Below the pieces are notes generated by a model. It saw only the letters and a list, made by a program, of their open reading frames with translations. It searched no databases and was not told the DNA's origin. A program made the position numbers and the translations under genes. 64,000 bases of DNA from Pseudomonadota bacterium (lineage in GTDB: Bacteria > Pseudomonadota > Gammaproteobacteria > Xanthomonadales > SZUA-36): NCBI GenBank assembly GCA_015222805.1, contig JADFVZ010000020.1, positions 24,301 to 88,300 of the forward strand. Reading direction: 5' to 3'. Of this stretch, positions 49,875 through 58,947 are shown piece after piece. The stretch's first letter is position 1. Each line of letters starts with the position of its first letter.

Positions 49875-51233
49875 TTATTGGGTCAACACCAGGCTCGCCA
49901 ATCCTACAAAAGCAAGGATACCGATGACATCGGTAACTGTTGTCAGTACGACGCCCCCGGCAAGCGCGGGGTCTACGCGAATTTTTTTCAGGGTTAATGG
50001 TATCACTGCTCCGGCAATTGCACCGGCCAGCAGGTTGATTACCATGGCTGCTGCCATCACGGCACCCAGTTTATAATCCTGATACCACCAGGCGGCTATC
50101 GCCGCGACGATGCCAGCGAAGAAAATACCGTTGAGTATCCCTACCGCGACTTCTTTGCGGAAAATAGCCCCGGCATTGCTTATGCTCACCTGACCGGTTG
50201 CCATACCACGAATCATCAGGGTTAATGTCTGTGTTCCGGCGATGCCGCCCATACTCATTACCACCGGAAATAATATGGCCAGGGCAACAATTTGTTCGAG
50301 TGTTGGCTCGAAGAATGACAACACAAGCGCAGCAATGAAAGCAGTTACCAGGTTTACTGTTAACCAGACCCAGCGACGCTTTGCAGTCTGCACAACGGGT
50401 GCAAACATATCATGCTCTTCGTCCAGGCCCGCCATGGTTAAGACCGAATGCTCGGCTTCATCACGAATAACATCAACCACATCGTCAATGGTAATGCGTC
50501 CGACGAGGATGCCATTTTCATCAATTACCGGTGTGGAAATCAGGTCGTGGTGTTCAAATTCCTGGGCTACCTGGCTATCGGGCAGGTCCGCCTGCATGGC
50601 GACTATGCCTGTATCCATGATGTCGGAGACAATCAGGTCCGGATTCAGGGTAAGCAAATCGGTTAATTTAACGCTGCCGAGATAACGACCGCGACGATTG
50701 ACCACAAATAACTGATCGATCATTTCCGGTAGTTCTGCCCTGAGGCGCAAATAGCGCAGCACGACATCAATACTGACATCCGGACGTACCGTGACTACGT
50801 CCGGGTTCATCAATCCGCCAGCAGAGTCTTCCGGGTAGGAGAGTACTTGTGCCAGGCGTTCACGATCCTGGCGATCCATAGCTGTGAGAATTTCCCGGAT
50901 TACCGTATCCGGCAGGTCATCAAGAATATCGGCGAGGTCATCGAGATCAAGATCACCTGCTGCCGCTACCAGATCCTGCTGGCTCATGTCTTCAATCAGG
51001 CTGGCTCGTACCTGGTCATTTACATGAACCAGCACATCGCCCTCTATAACAGGATCAACAAGGTCCCAGACAACCAGGCGTTTTGCCAGGGGCAGGGATT
51101 CCAGCAGTTCGCCAATTTCAGCACCGGTGAGGCTGTGCAGCATTCCCTCGACCTGGGTTTTGGTACCGCTGCCTAACGCTTCGGAGACCCTTTGCAGGTG
51201 GCGAGCCGTTTTTTCTTCGTATTTGTCTTGCAT
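49875..51233 (-). CDS. mgtE: magnesium transporter MgtE
   Basis: MgtE channels import Mg2+ and are gated by their own cytosolic domains. The 452-residue protein (ATG 51233 with GGAGG five bases upstream) has an N-terminal superhelical MgtE_N domain (about residues 30-130, repeats of LDDLADILDDLPD), two CBS domains (about 135-255, VNRRGRYLGSVKLTDLL and ENGILVGRITIDDVVDVI), a connecting helix and five membrane helices with the pore motif GGIAGTQTLTLMIRG. It follows rapZ downstream on the same strand, not a usual neighbour of that cluster. Confidence 0.95.
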   Translation of the reverse strand: MQDKYEEKTARHLQRVSEALGSGTKTQVEGMLHSLTGAEIGELLESLPLAKRLVVWDLVDPVIEGDVLVHVNDQVRASLIEDMSQQDLVAAAGDLDLDDLADILDDLPDTVIREILTAMDRQDRERLAQVLSYPEDSAGGLMNPDVVTVRPDVSIDVVLRYLRLRAELPEMIDQLFVVNRRGRYLGSVKLTDLLTLNPDLIVSDIMDTGIVAMQADLPDSQVAQEFEHHDLISTPVIDENGILVGRITIDDVVDVIRDEAEHSVLTMAGLDEEHDMFAPVVQTAKRRWVWLTVNLVTAFIAALVLSFFEPTLEQIVALAILFPVVMSMGGIAGTQTLTLMIRGMATGQVSISNAGAIFRKEVAVGILNGIFFAGIVAAIAAWWYQDYKLGAVMAAAMVINLLAGAIAGAVIPLTLKKIRVDPALAGGVVLTTVTDVIGILAFVGLASLVLTQ

Positions 51234-51384
51234 CACGGCCTCCCCCGTCTTCGAGTGTTATTCCAGTATCAGCTGCTTATTATGCGATGTGTAAGGGTTC
51301 AGGTCTATATTTGAGAATGAGGCAGGATGATTAAACAAGACATGTACAACTGGAAATGCATATTTCGCAGGTGTGTAGCCTTGC

Positions 51385-52281
51385 TTATTCAAGCTCCCGG
51401 TGGACCACCTGAACCTTCTGGGTTTTTCCTGAAAGTAGTTCTGCCAGCCTTTCCGCCAGGTAAACCGAGCGATGCTGGCCACCGGTACAACCTATGCCAA
51501 TGGTGACATAACTACGCTGGCTGGCAGCAAATTTGTCCAGCCAGCGACCCAGGAAGGCACTGGTATCTGCAAGGTAATCGGTGGTCATATCGTCATTACC
51601 CAACCACTCAATCACAGGCCCGTCACACCCGCTGAGACTGCGCAGCTGCGACTCCCAGTGTGGATTGGGAAGGCAACGTACATCAAAAAGGAAATCAAGG
51701 TCTTGCGGGATACCGTGTTTAAATGCAAAGGACTGGAATACAAGAGTCATCTGCGTTGACTGCTCATGCCGTGTAAGTTTGGCAATTTGACGGCGCAACT
51801 GATGCAGGTTGATATCGCTGGTGTCGATAATAAAATCAGCACTTGTCTTCAGCGGTTTAAGAATTTCCCGTTCAAGATCCAGGGCTGCGGGCAGTGTTAC
51901 ATTTCTTCCGGTTAACGGGTGGCGCCTTCTGGTTTCACTAAAGCGCTGCAACAGGGTTTTACGGTCTGCTGTCAGGAAGAGTAATTTGCTCTCTATTCCC
52001 CTGTCTGCGAGCCGGGATAGCCAGCCGGGGATATTGCCGAGGTCCTGGCTGCGATCACGTGCATCAATGGCAACTGCAACTGATTGATAGCGCAGTGGCT
52101 GATCGAGTATCTGAATAATGAATGCTTGCAGCAGTCCGGAAGGCAGGTTGTCAACACAGTAGTAATCCAGGTCTTCAAGTGCGTGCAGGGCAATGGTTTT
52201 GCCACTACCCGAAAGTCCGCTTAGCAGGACGAGCTGTTGCTTGAGTGCAATTGGTTCTGGTGGCTGTTGGCTAGAACTCAT
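51385..52281 (-). CDS. rapZ: RNase adapter protein RapZ
   Basis: RapZ guides small RNAs to RNase E to control glucosamine-6-phosphate synthase in enteric bacteria and binds nucleotides. The 298-residue protein shows Walker A GLSGSGKT (about residues 18-25), the YYCVDNLPSGLL segment and a C-terminal domain with the GCTGGQHRSVYLAERLA motif. It is in the conserved rpoN-hpf-ptsN-rapZ order. No NPr (ptsO) gene follows, so the nitrogen phosphotransfer chain is incomplete in this cluster. The UDP-GlcNAc pathway gene glmM is in the same window, but no glmS is visible. Confidence 0.95.
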   Translation of the reverse strand: MSSSQQPPEPIALKQQLVLLSGLSGSGKTIALHALEDLDYYCVDNLPSGLLQAFIIQILDQPLRYQSVAVAIDARDRSQDLGNIPGWLSRLADRGIESKLLFLTADRKTLLQRFSETRRRHPLTGRNVTLPAALDLEREILKPLKTSADFIIDTSDINLHQLRRQIAKLTRHEQSTQMTLVFQSFAFKHGIPQDLDFLFDVRCLPNPHWESQLRSLSGCDGPVIEWLGNDDMTTDYLADTSAFLGRWLDKFAASQRSYVTIGIGCTGGQHRSVYLAERLAELLSGKTQKVQVVHRELE

Positions 52282-52332
52282 GATGCTGTTGTACAGCCTC
52301 TGTGCATAAGGCAGGGAGATCCCAAATGGATT

Positions 52333-52788
52333 CTACTGTTTCCAATTGGCCAAAAGTTCTTGCAGGCTGGCTGGCGAATCTGCTGCACGGAGTTGTTCCC
52401 GAAAGGTCGAATTAGAAAACATACCTTCTATCTGTCCCATTAATTGCAGGTGATCCTCGGTACAGTGTTCTGGCACGGTGATGGCAAAAAGCATGTCCAC
52501 AGGCTCACCATCATCTGCTTCAAATTGAATGGCTTTTCGTAACCTGACAAAAGCAGCCCGGGCGCCGCTGGAAGCGTGCACCCTGCCGTGCGGAATGGCA
52601 ACACCGTGTCCCAGACCGGTACTGCCAAGTCTTTCACGCGAACACAGGCTTTCAAATACCAGTCTGGCATCAGCCCCGTCTTCCTTATCAACCAACAGGT
52701 CACTAAGGATTTCCAGCAGTTTTTTCTTACTGCCGGCGTGGACGTTCAGGCTGATGCGCTCAGGCGATAGTAAGTCACTAACTTGCAT
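52333..52788 (-). CDS. ptsN: nitrogen-PTS EIIA component PtsN
   Basis: The phosphoryl acceptor of the nitrogen phosphotransferase system, a regulator of potassium transport and nitrogen/carbon balance. The 151 residues carry the phosphorylated histidine in GLGHGVAIPHGRVHA (about residue 67) and the EIIA mannitol-like fold. It lies between hpf and rapZ with short gaps. No phosphocarrier NPr or EINtr gene is found nearby. Size and motif are normal. Confidence 0.95.
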   Translation of the reverse strand: MQVSDLLSPERISLNVHAGSKKKLLEILSDLLVDKEDGADARLVFESLCSRERLGSTGLGHGVAIPHGRVHASSGARAAFVRLRKAIQFEADDGEPVDMLFAITVPEHCTEDHLQLMGQIEGMFSNSTFREQLRAADSPASLQELLANWKQ

Positions 52789-52803
52789 CTTTCACTATTC
52801 TCT

Positions 52804-53109
52804 TTACAAACCCCTGTGGTGATTTTTCAGGATTTCTTTATGACGAATGACCTGACGATCTAATTTGTCTGTCATCATGTCGATTGCAGCGTAAAGGTCA
52901 GCCTCAGTCGCGCTTGCAACTATTGCTTTCCCGCCACCGGCTATATTCAGGCTGGCCTCGGCAGTGTGGTTATTTTTCGCCACATCTAGTACAACATGGG
53001 CTGACACAATGCTATCAAAATGTTTGTCCAGGCGGGTGACTTTTTCAGTCACGTATGCACGCAGAGAGTCGGTAACTTCGATGTGTTTACCAGTGATGGT
53101 TAGCTGCAT
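52804..53109 (-). CDS. hpf: ribosome hibernation-promoting factor, short form
   Basis: The short HPF/YhbH type (101 residues) promotes 100S ribosome dimers in stationary phase. The N-terminal beta strand LTITGKHIEVTDSLRAYVTEKV and the basic helix region YAAIDMMTDKLDRQVIRHKEI are typical. It lies 15 bases upstream of ptsN on the minus strand. A GGAGA ribosome site precedes the ATG. Between hpf and rpoN lies yajQ, an extra gene compared with the usual rpoN-hpf arrangement. Confidence 0.94.
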   Translation of the reverse strand: MQLTITGKHIEVTDSLRAYVTEKVTRLDKHFDSIVSAHVVLDVAKNNHTAEASLNIAGGGKAIVASATEADLYAAIDMMTDKLDRQVIRHKEILKNHHRGL

Positions 53110-53339
53110 TTTTTTCTCCTTGTTGTCTGAAAGATATCCCGCCCTGCAGGTAGCAGATGCGGAAGCCTTCGTTTGGTGCAGTCTTTCGGGATTTTTGACC
53201 CATTGAAAAATGAGAGGGTAGCAGGACTACTTTCATAACTTAATTTTATACTCGTTTGCGGAAAAAGCCTAGGTTTTTTCCCGGATAAACTCCAGTGGCA
53301 AGTCAACCAGGCAATACAGCAGTTGATATAGCCAGGGTT

Positions 53340-53822
53340 TCAATCCCTGAAATTTTTATATTGCAGGGGCATTTCACAGGGTGCATTTTTTAGCAGGGTT
53401 ATTGCAGTTTGCAGGTCGTCACGTTTTTTACCGGTGATACGCAGTTGTTCACCCTGGATAGCCGTTTGCACCTTCATCTTGCTGTCTTTGATTAACTTGA
53501 TCAATTTTTTTGCTTCATCGGTTTGGATGCCCTCCCTGACCAATATTTTTTGCACCGCCGTATTTAGATGAATAACCGCTTCCTGCGGGTCGAGGCACTT
53601 TAAATCGATACTGCGCTTTACCAGTTTCCCGGCCAGAACATCATTCATCTGCTGCAGTTGGAATTCAGCCTGGGCGGATAGGGTGATTGTGTTGTCTTTT
53701 AAATCAAAATTGGCACCACTACCTTTAAAATCAAAGCGTGTTTTGACTTCACGATTGGCCTGGTCAACTGCATTACTGAGTTCATGATGGTTGATTTCTG
53801 ATACTACATCAAAAGAGGGCAT
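53340..53822 (-). CDS. yajQ: YajQ-family nucleotide-binding protein
   Basis: A 160-residue cytoplasmic protein of the YajQ family, tandem RRM-like folds that bind nucleotides; Xanthomonas and Pseudomonas members bind cyclic di-GMP and interact with LysR-type regulators. Typical motifs are PSFDVVSEINHHELSNAVDQ at the N-terminus, VKTRFDFKGS-like VKTRFDFKGSGANF, and LRITGKKRDDLQTAI. It sits between rpoN and hpf in this LPS/nitrogen cluster, which I do not know as a conserved position. Size is normal, with no truncation. Confidence 0.94.
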   Translation of the reverse strand: MPSFDVVSEINHHELSNAVDQANREVKTRFDFKGSGANFDLKDNTITLSAQAEFQLQQMNDVLAGKLVKRSIDLKCLDPQEAVIHLNTAVQKILVREGIQTDEAKKLIKLIKDSKMKVQTAIQGEQLRITGKKRDDLQTAITLLKNAPCEMPLQYKNFRD

Positions 53823-53859
53823 GTTATCTCCGGTGATTAGGGATTAAATAGTACGGCGT

Positions 53860-55275
53860 CTAAAAATGACGGAGTCTCTCACGTCGTTGGCTGCGCCGCC
53901 TTTCTGCTGATGAGCCAATCCCGAGGGCTTCCCGGTATTTAGCAACTGTACGCCGTGCAATACGAATACCTGAGAGCTGCAACTGTTCTGATAATTTCTG
54001 GTCACTCAGGGGTTTTGTTTGTAGTTCGGCGGCAATTAAATCTGATATTCTGGCTTTTACTGCAACCGAACTTACGGTTTTTCCATCCAGTGTATTCACA
54101 TGGCTGGAGAAAAAATATTTTAGTTCAAAAATTCCACGCGGGGTTAGTGTATATTTGCGTGTTGTTGCCCTTGAGACAGTAGATTCATGCAGCCCGGTTT
54201 CAGCTGCAATTTCCCTCAATACCAGCGGTTGCATGGCTTTCTTACCTTGTTCCAGGAACAGTCGCTGATGTTTTACGATTGCATTGGATACCAGCATTAA
54301 TGAGCGGTTGCGCAATACCAGGGCATTCATCAGCCAGCGAGCTTCCTGCAGGTGGCCTCGCAGGTAGTCAGATTCTTTTTTACCTTCCGAGCGTAACAGG
54401 CGGATGTAATAACTGTTCAGTTGCAGGCGGGGTTCGTTGTCCGGGTTGAGTGAAACCCGCCAGTCGTTTCCCTGTTGCAGGAAATAAACATCGGGGACGA
54501 TGTATTCATCCCGGCGGTTGTCATAACGGGCGCCCGGTCGTGGCTCCAGGGATTGTATTAACTCAATCGCCAGGCTTATTTTTTCAGGAGTAGAGTTAAG
54601 TTTTTCTACCAGTTCATCGGCTCGGCCGTCTATCAGCAAATCCAGGCCATCACGGGCGAGCCTGGCGGCAGTATTCCTGGCGGGCGTATCCTGGGGCAGG
54701 GCAGCCAGCTGGACCTGTATGCACTCCTGGGCATTGAGGCAGGCAACACCCACCGGTTCCATCCGCTGGATACGATGGAGAACTGCCATTATCTCATCAC
54801 TCGAAACGGATACATCCTGTGACAGGGTGCGCTGGATGTCTTCAATACTGTCTGCAAGGTATCCATCTTCATCCAGGGCAAATACTATGACCTCGGCGAT
54901 TGCAGTATCGGTTGCAGAAAATGAAGTCAGGTTGATCTGCCAGAGTAAGTGGTTTTGCAGGCTCTCATCATCCTGATCAGGCAGGGTATCGAGGATATAG
55001 CCGCTGCCTTCTGAGCTACTTTGGGTGGCGGGTAATCCTTGGGAACTTAGCCATTCCTCGGTGCTTAAGTCTTCAGCTGATTCTGCAACTATTTCATTGC
55101 TGTCCGGATCAAGGCTTTCCTCACCCTCGCGTTCAAGCAGCGGATTGCTGTCCAGGGCTTCCTGTACGTAATCACGCAGCTCAAGCCGACCTAATTGCAG
55201 TAATTTGATGGCCTGCTGCAACTGCGGCGCCATGGCCAGTTGTTGTTTGAGTCTGAGTTGAAGCCTTTGCGACAT
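53860..55275 (-). CDS. rpoN: RNA polymerase sigma-54 factor RpoN
   Basis: Sigma-54 recognises -24/-12 promoters and needs enhancer-binding ATPase activators. The 471-residue protein has region I (QLRLKQQLAMAPQLQQAIKLLQL, residues 4-26), an acidic region II (about 50-115) and region III with the RpoN box ARRTVAKYREALGI (about residues 437-450). It follows lptB with a 21-base gap in the typical lptA-lptB-rpoN order. No activator gene is in the window. Confidence 0.95.
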   Translation of the reverse strand: MSQRLQLRLKQQLAMAPQLQQAIKLLQLGRLELRDYVQEALDSNPLLEREGEESLDPDSNEIVAESAEDLSTEEWLSSQGLPATQSSSEGSGYILDTLPDQDDESLQNHLLWQINLTSFSATDTAIAEVIVFALDEDGYLADSIEDIQRTLSQDVSVSSDEIMAVLHRIQRMEPVGVACLNAQECIQVQLAALPQDTPARNTAARLARDGLDLLIDGRADELVEKLNSTPEKISLAIELIQSLEPRPGARYDNRRDEYIVPDVYFLQQGNDWRVSLNPDNEPRLQLNSYYIRLLRSEGKKESDYLRGHLQEARWLMNALVLRNRSLMLVSNAIVKHQRLFLEQGKKAMQPLVLREIAAETGLHESTVSRATTRKYTLTPRGIFELKYFFSSHVNTLDGKTVSSVAVKARISDLIAAELQTKPLSDQKLSEQLQLSGIRIARRTVAKYREALGIGSSAERRRSQRRERLRHF

Positions 55276-55296
55276 GGAATGATATAACCTGTGCGC

Positions 55297-56016
55297 TTAA
55301 ATGGTAAAAGAGTCACCGAGATAAACTTCTCGTACGGATTTATTACTGAGGACCTCTTCCGAGGTGCCGGCAGCCAGCTCTTTGCCTTCACTAAGAATGT
55401 AAGCATAATCGCAGATATCCAGCGTTTCGCGTACATTATGATCAGTAATTAACACCCCGATGTCACGGCTGACCAGGTGAGTGACAATTTTTTTAATATC
55501 ACTGACAGAAATCGGATCCACTCCTGCAAAGGGTTCATCCAGCAGCATAAAACGCGGATTTGCAGCCAGTGCGCGGGCAATTTCCACACGCCGTCTTTCA
55601 CCGCCCGAAAGGCTTATACCTGCCTGGTCTGCAAGGTGGCTAATTGATAGCTCATCCATCAGGTGTTCGAGTTCAGCACGGCGCATTTTTTTATCCAGGT
55701 CCGAGCGCATTTCGAGGATGGCAAGAATATTGTTCTGAACCGAGAGCTTGCGAAATATCGAAGCATCCTGTGGCAGGTAACCAATGCCTTGCCGGGCCCG
55801 AAGGTTTACAGGTTTGTGGGTCAGATCGTGACCATCGATAGTGATCTGTCCCTGATCCACGGGTATCAGTCCAACAATCATATAAAAGCAAGTAGTTTTA
55901 CCGGCACCGTTGGGGCCAAGCAGCCCAACTACTTCGCCCTGTTTAACTTTCAGGGAGACGCCACTAACAACTTCACGGCCCTTGTATTGTTTGTGCAGGT
56001 TAGTTGCGCGGAGCAT
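55297..56016 (-). CDS. lptB: LPS export ABC transporter ATPase LptB
   Basis: The cytoplasmic ATPase of the LptB2FGC complex that extracts LPS from the inner membrane. Of 239 residues, Walker A is GPNGAGKTT, the signature [15 protein letters not shown] (about residues 136-150) and Walker [13 protein letters not shown], followed by the switch His in [11 protein letters not shown]. It overlaps lptA as TAATG and stands before rpoN. LptF/LptG are elsewhere, as is usual. Confidence 0.96.
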   Translation of the reverse strand: MLRATNLHKQYKGREVVSGVSLKVKQGEVVGLLGPNGAGKTTCFYMIVGLIPVDQGQITIDGHDLTHKPVNLRARQGIGYLPQDASIFRKLSVQNNILAILEMRSDLDKKMRRAELEHLMDELSISHLADQAGISLSGGERRRVEIARALAANPRFMLLDEPFAGVDPISVSDIKKIVTHLVSRDIGVLITDHNVRETLDICDYAYILSEGKELAAGTSEEVLSNKSVREVYLGDSFTI

Positions 56017-56606
56017 TATTTATTACCACTGTCTTTCTGGTCGCTGGCAGCACCTGCCTGACTGGTTGAAGGTTTATTCACACCTTGCTCTTCTGTTTTG
56101 ATGCCGACCGGTTTTTTCTCGGCTGGAATGATGCGAAAGTGGACTCGGTCATCGCCACCGGAACTTTGGGTGAGAAAACGCTCCCTGGTAAGATCATATC
56201 GAACCTGATGGCCCTTGATTTCACCCTGTGGATGGTTGATCTGGACGTTTCCAGTTAGTACGATAAGTGCTTGCGCAACCTGATAGTTGATAGTGTTTGC
56301 CTGTGCGTCCAGAACACCTCCTTCTGGCAATTCCTGATGCCAGGTCACCGGGCTACCTTCAAGTTCAATACGTACAACCTTAGAGTTGCTGGTGTGGATT
56401 TTTCCAAGTTCAGCAATAATTTCTAGTTGTCCCTGCTTTATGTGGACATTTTTTCGCAGGATAGTGACGCCATCACCAAGTGCTGAATCACCTCTGTCGG
56501 CGCTAATATCAATGGGTAAGTTGCTTTGTGTACCAAATGCCGCAGCATTTAAACCGGTACTGCTACTTATCAGTAACATCAGAATTAAAATTCTATTGAG
56601 TTTCAT
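56016..56606 (-). CDS. lptA: periplasmic LPS transport protein LptA
   Basis: LptA bridges the periplasm as a beta-jellyroll filament that carries LPS from LptC to LptD. The 196-residue protein has a signal peptide (residues about 1-21, [15 protein letters not shown]) and the OstA-like strands [16 protein letters not shown] and [20 protein letters not shown]. The C-terminus (about 170-196) is a Lys/Ser/Gln-rich tail. Its start overlaps lptC by 14 bases and its end overlaps lptB. Confidence 0.93.
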   Translation of the reverse strand: MKLNRILILMLLISSSTGLNAAAFGTQSNLPIDISADRGDSALGDGVTILRKNVHIKQGQLEIIAELGKIHTSNSKVVRIELEGSPVTWHQELPEGGVLDAQANTINYQVAQALIVLTGNVQINHPQGEIKGHQVRYDLTRERFLTQSSGGDDRVHFRIIPAEKKPVGIKTEEQGVNKPSTSQAGAASDQKDSGNK

Positions 56607-57168
56607 ATCGTCCTTTAACCTGTTGCTGCAGGCTGATTTGATCAGTCTCGAGGCTGGCGCTCATGCCTACTGAACTGAGCTGGATTCCGGGGGCAGTAAT
56701 TGAGACAGGTACCGAGCTGGTAAGCAGCCGGTCCTTTTGGTAAAAAATCAGTTCTTCGGTCAGGATAATGGTTGGTTGAATTTCATTCTGGCTGTCAGTA
56801 ACCTGTGATTTTACAACTACTTCCCCAGTTAATCTGATTTCGTCCTGGTTGCTGCTGATAAGCCCTGCATTGGCAACCAGGGTGATTTTTTTAGCATTCT
56901 CTTTTTGCGGCCATTGTATCCGCGGGCTGGTTATATAGGTTTCACCCGTATAGGTATTCCGGCTCATACGCGGAGCTGTCATTTGGAATATCAGGTGTCC
57001 GTTTTCATCGAAGTTCCTGGCAATAAAGTTCTCGAGGTCATAATCAATCGCGCTGCTTTGAGTAGTTTGAGCTGTCTCTGCCGGGTCCAGTTGCTGATTG
57101 ACAAGCCAGCGGCTGGATAACGCAAGCCCGGTAAATAACAATATGGCGATAAATGTCCTTTTACGCAT
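56593..57168 (-). CDS. lptC: LPS export protein LptC
   Basis: LptC is a bitopic inner-membrane protein that hands LPS to LptA. The start is ATG 57168, sharing a base with the kdsC TGA (TGATG), giving 191 residues; an upstream in-frame ATG at 57213 lies inside kdsC and is unlikely. One N-terminal helix (IAILLFTGLALSSRWLV) precedes an OstA-like beta-jellyroll (RMSRNTYTGETYITSPR and VVVKSQVTDSQ). It belongs to the kdsD-kdsC-lptC-lptA-lptB block. Confidence 0.92.
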   Translation of the reverse strand: MRKRTFIAILLFTGLALSSRWLVNQQLDPAETAQTTQSSAIDYDLENFIARNFDENGHLIFQMTAPRMSRNTYTGETYITSPRIQWPQKENAKKITLVANAGLISSNQDEIRLTGEVVVKSQVTDSQNEIQPTIILTEELIFYQKDRLLTSSVPVSITAPGIQLSSVGMSASLETDQISLQQQVKGRYETQ

Positions 57169-57737
57169 CAGCCTGGTCGCTGCCTGGTGCCGAGTGGGCC
57201 GGTATCTAAGCATTCAGCCAGCCAGAGCTGTTCGCTACCCTGGGCCTGCATGATCAAGTGGCAGAGTTCACGCACGGCTCCACGGCCTCCATTTCGAGAA
57301 GAAATCCAGTCAACACGTTTACGTACTTCGGGTTCACCATCAGCAACTGTCGCCGACAGCCCAACCTGTGACATAACTGCAAGGTCATTCCAGTCGTCGC
57401 CGATATAACAGGCCTGTGCATCACCAAGCTTGAGTTTATCGATTAGCTGTTTATAAGCGACGATTTTATTGTCCTGGCCCTGAAATAAATGTTTGATTCC
57501 TAATTGCCGGGCCCGTTGTTCGAGTAAGCTGGAGTATCGTCCGGTAATAATTGCGAGTTCAATACCATAACGCTGTATGGCTACTAAACCGAGGCCGTCA
57601 CGTGAACTGAAAGCTTTGATTTCTTCACCCTGGTCGGTAAAAAACAGGCGGCCGTCACTAAGAACACCATCCACATCCATGATCAGTAAACGAATGGGTT
57701 TGGCTTTTTCAATAATTTCAGCAGAAAAACCTGTCAT
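57168..57737 (-). CDS. kdsC: KDO 8-phosphate phosphatase
   Basis: The HAD-family phosphatase that makes KDO for LPS inner core from KDO 8-phosphate. The 189 residues carry the nucleophile-acid pair in MDVDGVLSDGRLFF (first Asp about residue 20), TGRYSSLLEQRARQLG, and the CYIGDDWNDLAVM metal loop near residue 114. Start overlaps kdsD stop as ATGA, end overlaps lptC. The C-terminal tail (about residues 165-189) is longer than in many homologues. Confidence 0.95.
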   Translation of the reverse strand: MTGFSAEIIEKAKPIRLLIMDVDGVLSDGRLFFTDQGEEIKAFSSRDGLGLVAIQRYGIELAIITGRYSSLLEQRARQLGIKHLFQGQDNKIVAYKQLIDKLKLGDAQACYIGDDWNDLAVMSQVGLSATVADGEPEVRKRVDWISSRNGGRGAVRELCHLIMQAQGSEQLWLAECLDTGPLGTRQRPG

Positions 57738-58705
57738 ACCACACCTGCCTGGAGTAAATCCTGAAAATTGAGGGCGCCAACCAGTTTGTTGTTATCAGCA
57801 ACAACCAGCAAGCCCTGGATTCTGTGCTTTTGCATTTTGTTAACAGCATTCACTGCAAGGTCACCCGGAGTAATTGTGATCGGGTTTTCATGCATTAGTT
57901 CAACGATTGCCGTGGTTGTCGGATTTTGTCCAAACTCCAGGGTGCGGCGGAGGTCACCATCGGTATATACGCCAAGCAATTGCTCATCATCATCAACAAT
58001 TGCCACCATGCCAAGACGTTTTTCCGTCATCTCCAGGATACCCTCAGTAAGCATGGCAGACTTGCCTACATGCGGTATATCGTCACCTTTGTGCATAATC
58101 TCATCTACATGCAGCAATAAACGCCGACCCAGTTGCCCGGCAGGATGGGACTGGGCAAAATCCTCGCGGGTAAAGCCACGGGACTCAAGCAGGGATATCG
58201 CCAGTGCGTCCCCCATGACCAGCGCCGCCGTTGTACTGGAAGTGGGTGCCAGCCCAAGGGGGCAGGCCTCTTTATCTACGGATACATTGATATGCACATC
58301 GGCGTGGCGTGCCAAAGTTGATTCCGGATTGCCGGTCATGGCGATAGATTTTGTCCCTAATCGCAGTAATTGAGGCAGTATCTGGTTAACTTCGTTGGTT
58401 TCGCCTGAACTGGATATAATCAGCAGCACATCTTCAGTTGTAATCATACCGAGGTCGCCGTGGCTGGCTTCTGCAGGATGTACAAAAAAAGCAGGGGTAC
58501 CAGTACTGGCAAGGGTAGCTGCAATTTTGTTGCCAATATGTCCAGACTTCCCCATACCTATTACGATGACCCGGCCTTTGCAGGTGAGCATGATTTCACA
58601 GGCGCGGACGAAATCATCATCGATACGCGACAGGAGGCCTTTGACTGCATCGAGTTCGGTTTCGATAACTGCAGCAGCCAGTTGTTTGATTGCCGTTTGA
58701 TTCAT
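57734..58705 (-). CDS. kdsD: D-arabinose 5-phosphate isomerase
   Basis: Converts ribulose 5-phosphate to arabinose 5-phosphate, the KDO precursor. The 323 residues comprise an SIS sugar-isomerase domain (about 40-185, with VIGMGKSGHIGNKIAATLAS and FFVHPAEASHGDLGMI) and two CBS domains (about 200-320, DEIMHKGDDIPHV, then IVELMHENPITITPGD). Its stop overlaps the kdsC start. A MITE-like inverted repeat lies right upstream of its ATG, between it and the Ca2+/Na+ exchanger that heads this cluster in E. coli (yrbG). Confidence 0.95.
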   Translation of the reverse strand: MNQTAIKQLAAAVIETELDAVKGLLSRIDDDFVRACEIMLTCKGRVIVIGMGKSGHIGNKIAATLASTGTPAFFVHPAEASHGDLGMITTEDVLLIISSSGETNEVNQILPQLLRLGTKSIAMTGNPESTLARHADVHINVSVDKEACPLGLAPTSSTTAALVMGDALAISLLESRGFTREDFAQSHPAGQLGRRLLLHVDEIMHKGDDIPHVGKSAMLTEGILEMTEKRLGMVAIVDDDEQLLGVYTDGDLRRTLEFGQNPTTTAIVELMHENPITITPGDLAVNAVNKMQKHRIQGLLVVADNNKLVGALNFQDLLQAGVV

Positions 58706-58712
58706 GGGTGCC

Positions 58713-58877
58713 AGGGAACCTCTGATTTATTCATGAATGAGCATCTTGAGTCCATAATTTTCAATAGCTGCGTTAGTAAGTACTCGCAATAGCGTTGCTA
58801 TTACTTGTACTTCCTGTCTTGCTCTTGAAGAATTCTGGTTCTCAATCTGTATCTCCAGAATAAATCAGAGGCTCCCT
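58713..58877. mobile_element. MITE-like element with 20-base terminal inverted repeats
   Basis: A 165-base segment bounded by inverted repeats 58713-58732 (AGGGAACCTCTGATTTATTC) and 58858-58877, complementary at 19 of 20 positions. It has no reading frame of its own, sits exactly between kdsD and the exchanger gene, and is within a region that is gene-dense in relatives. No perfect target-site duplication was identified at the flanks. It looks like a non-autonomous transposon remnant, with the parent IS unknown. The element replaces the spacer in which a kdsD operon promoter could lie. Confidence 0.65.
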
Positions 58878-58947
58878 AGTTTAACCTGCTTGGCACAACT
58901 ATTGCAGTGGCATTTCCCGGAATTGAATTTACGGGTGGATTCTACGC

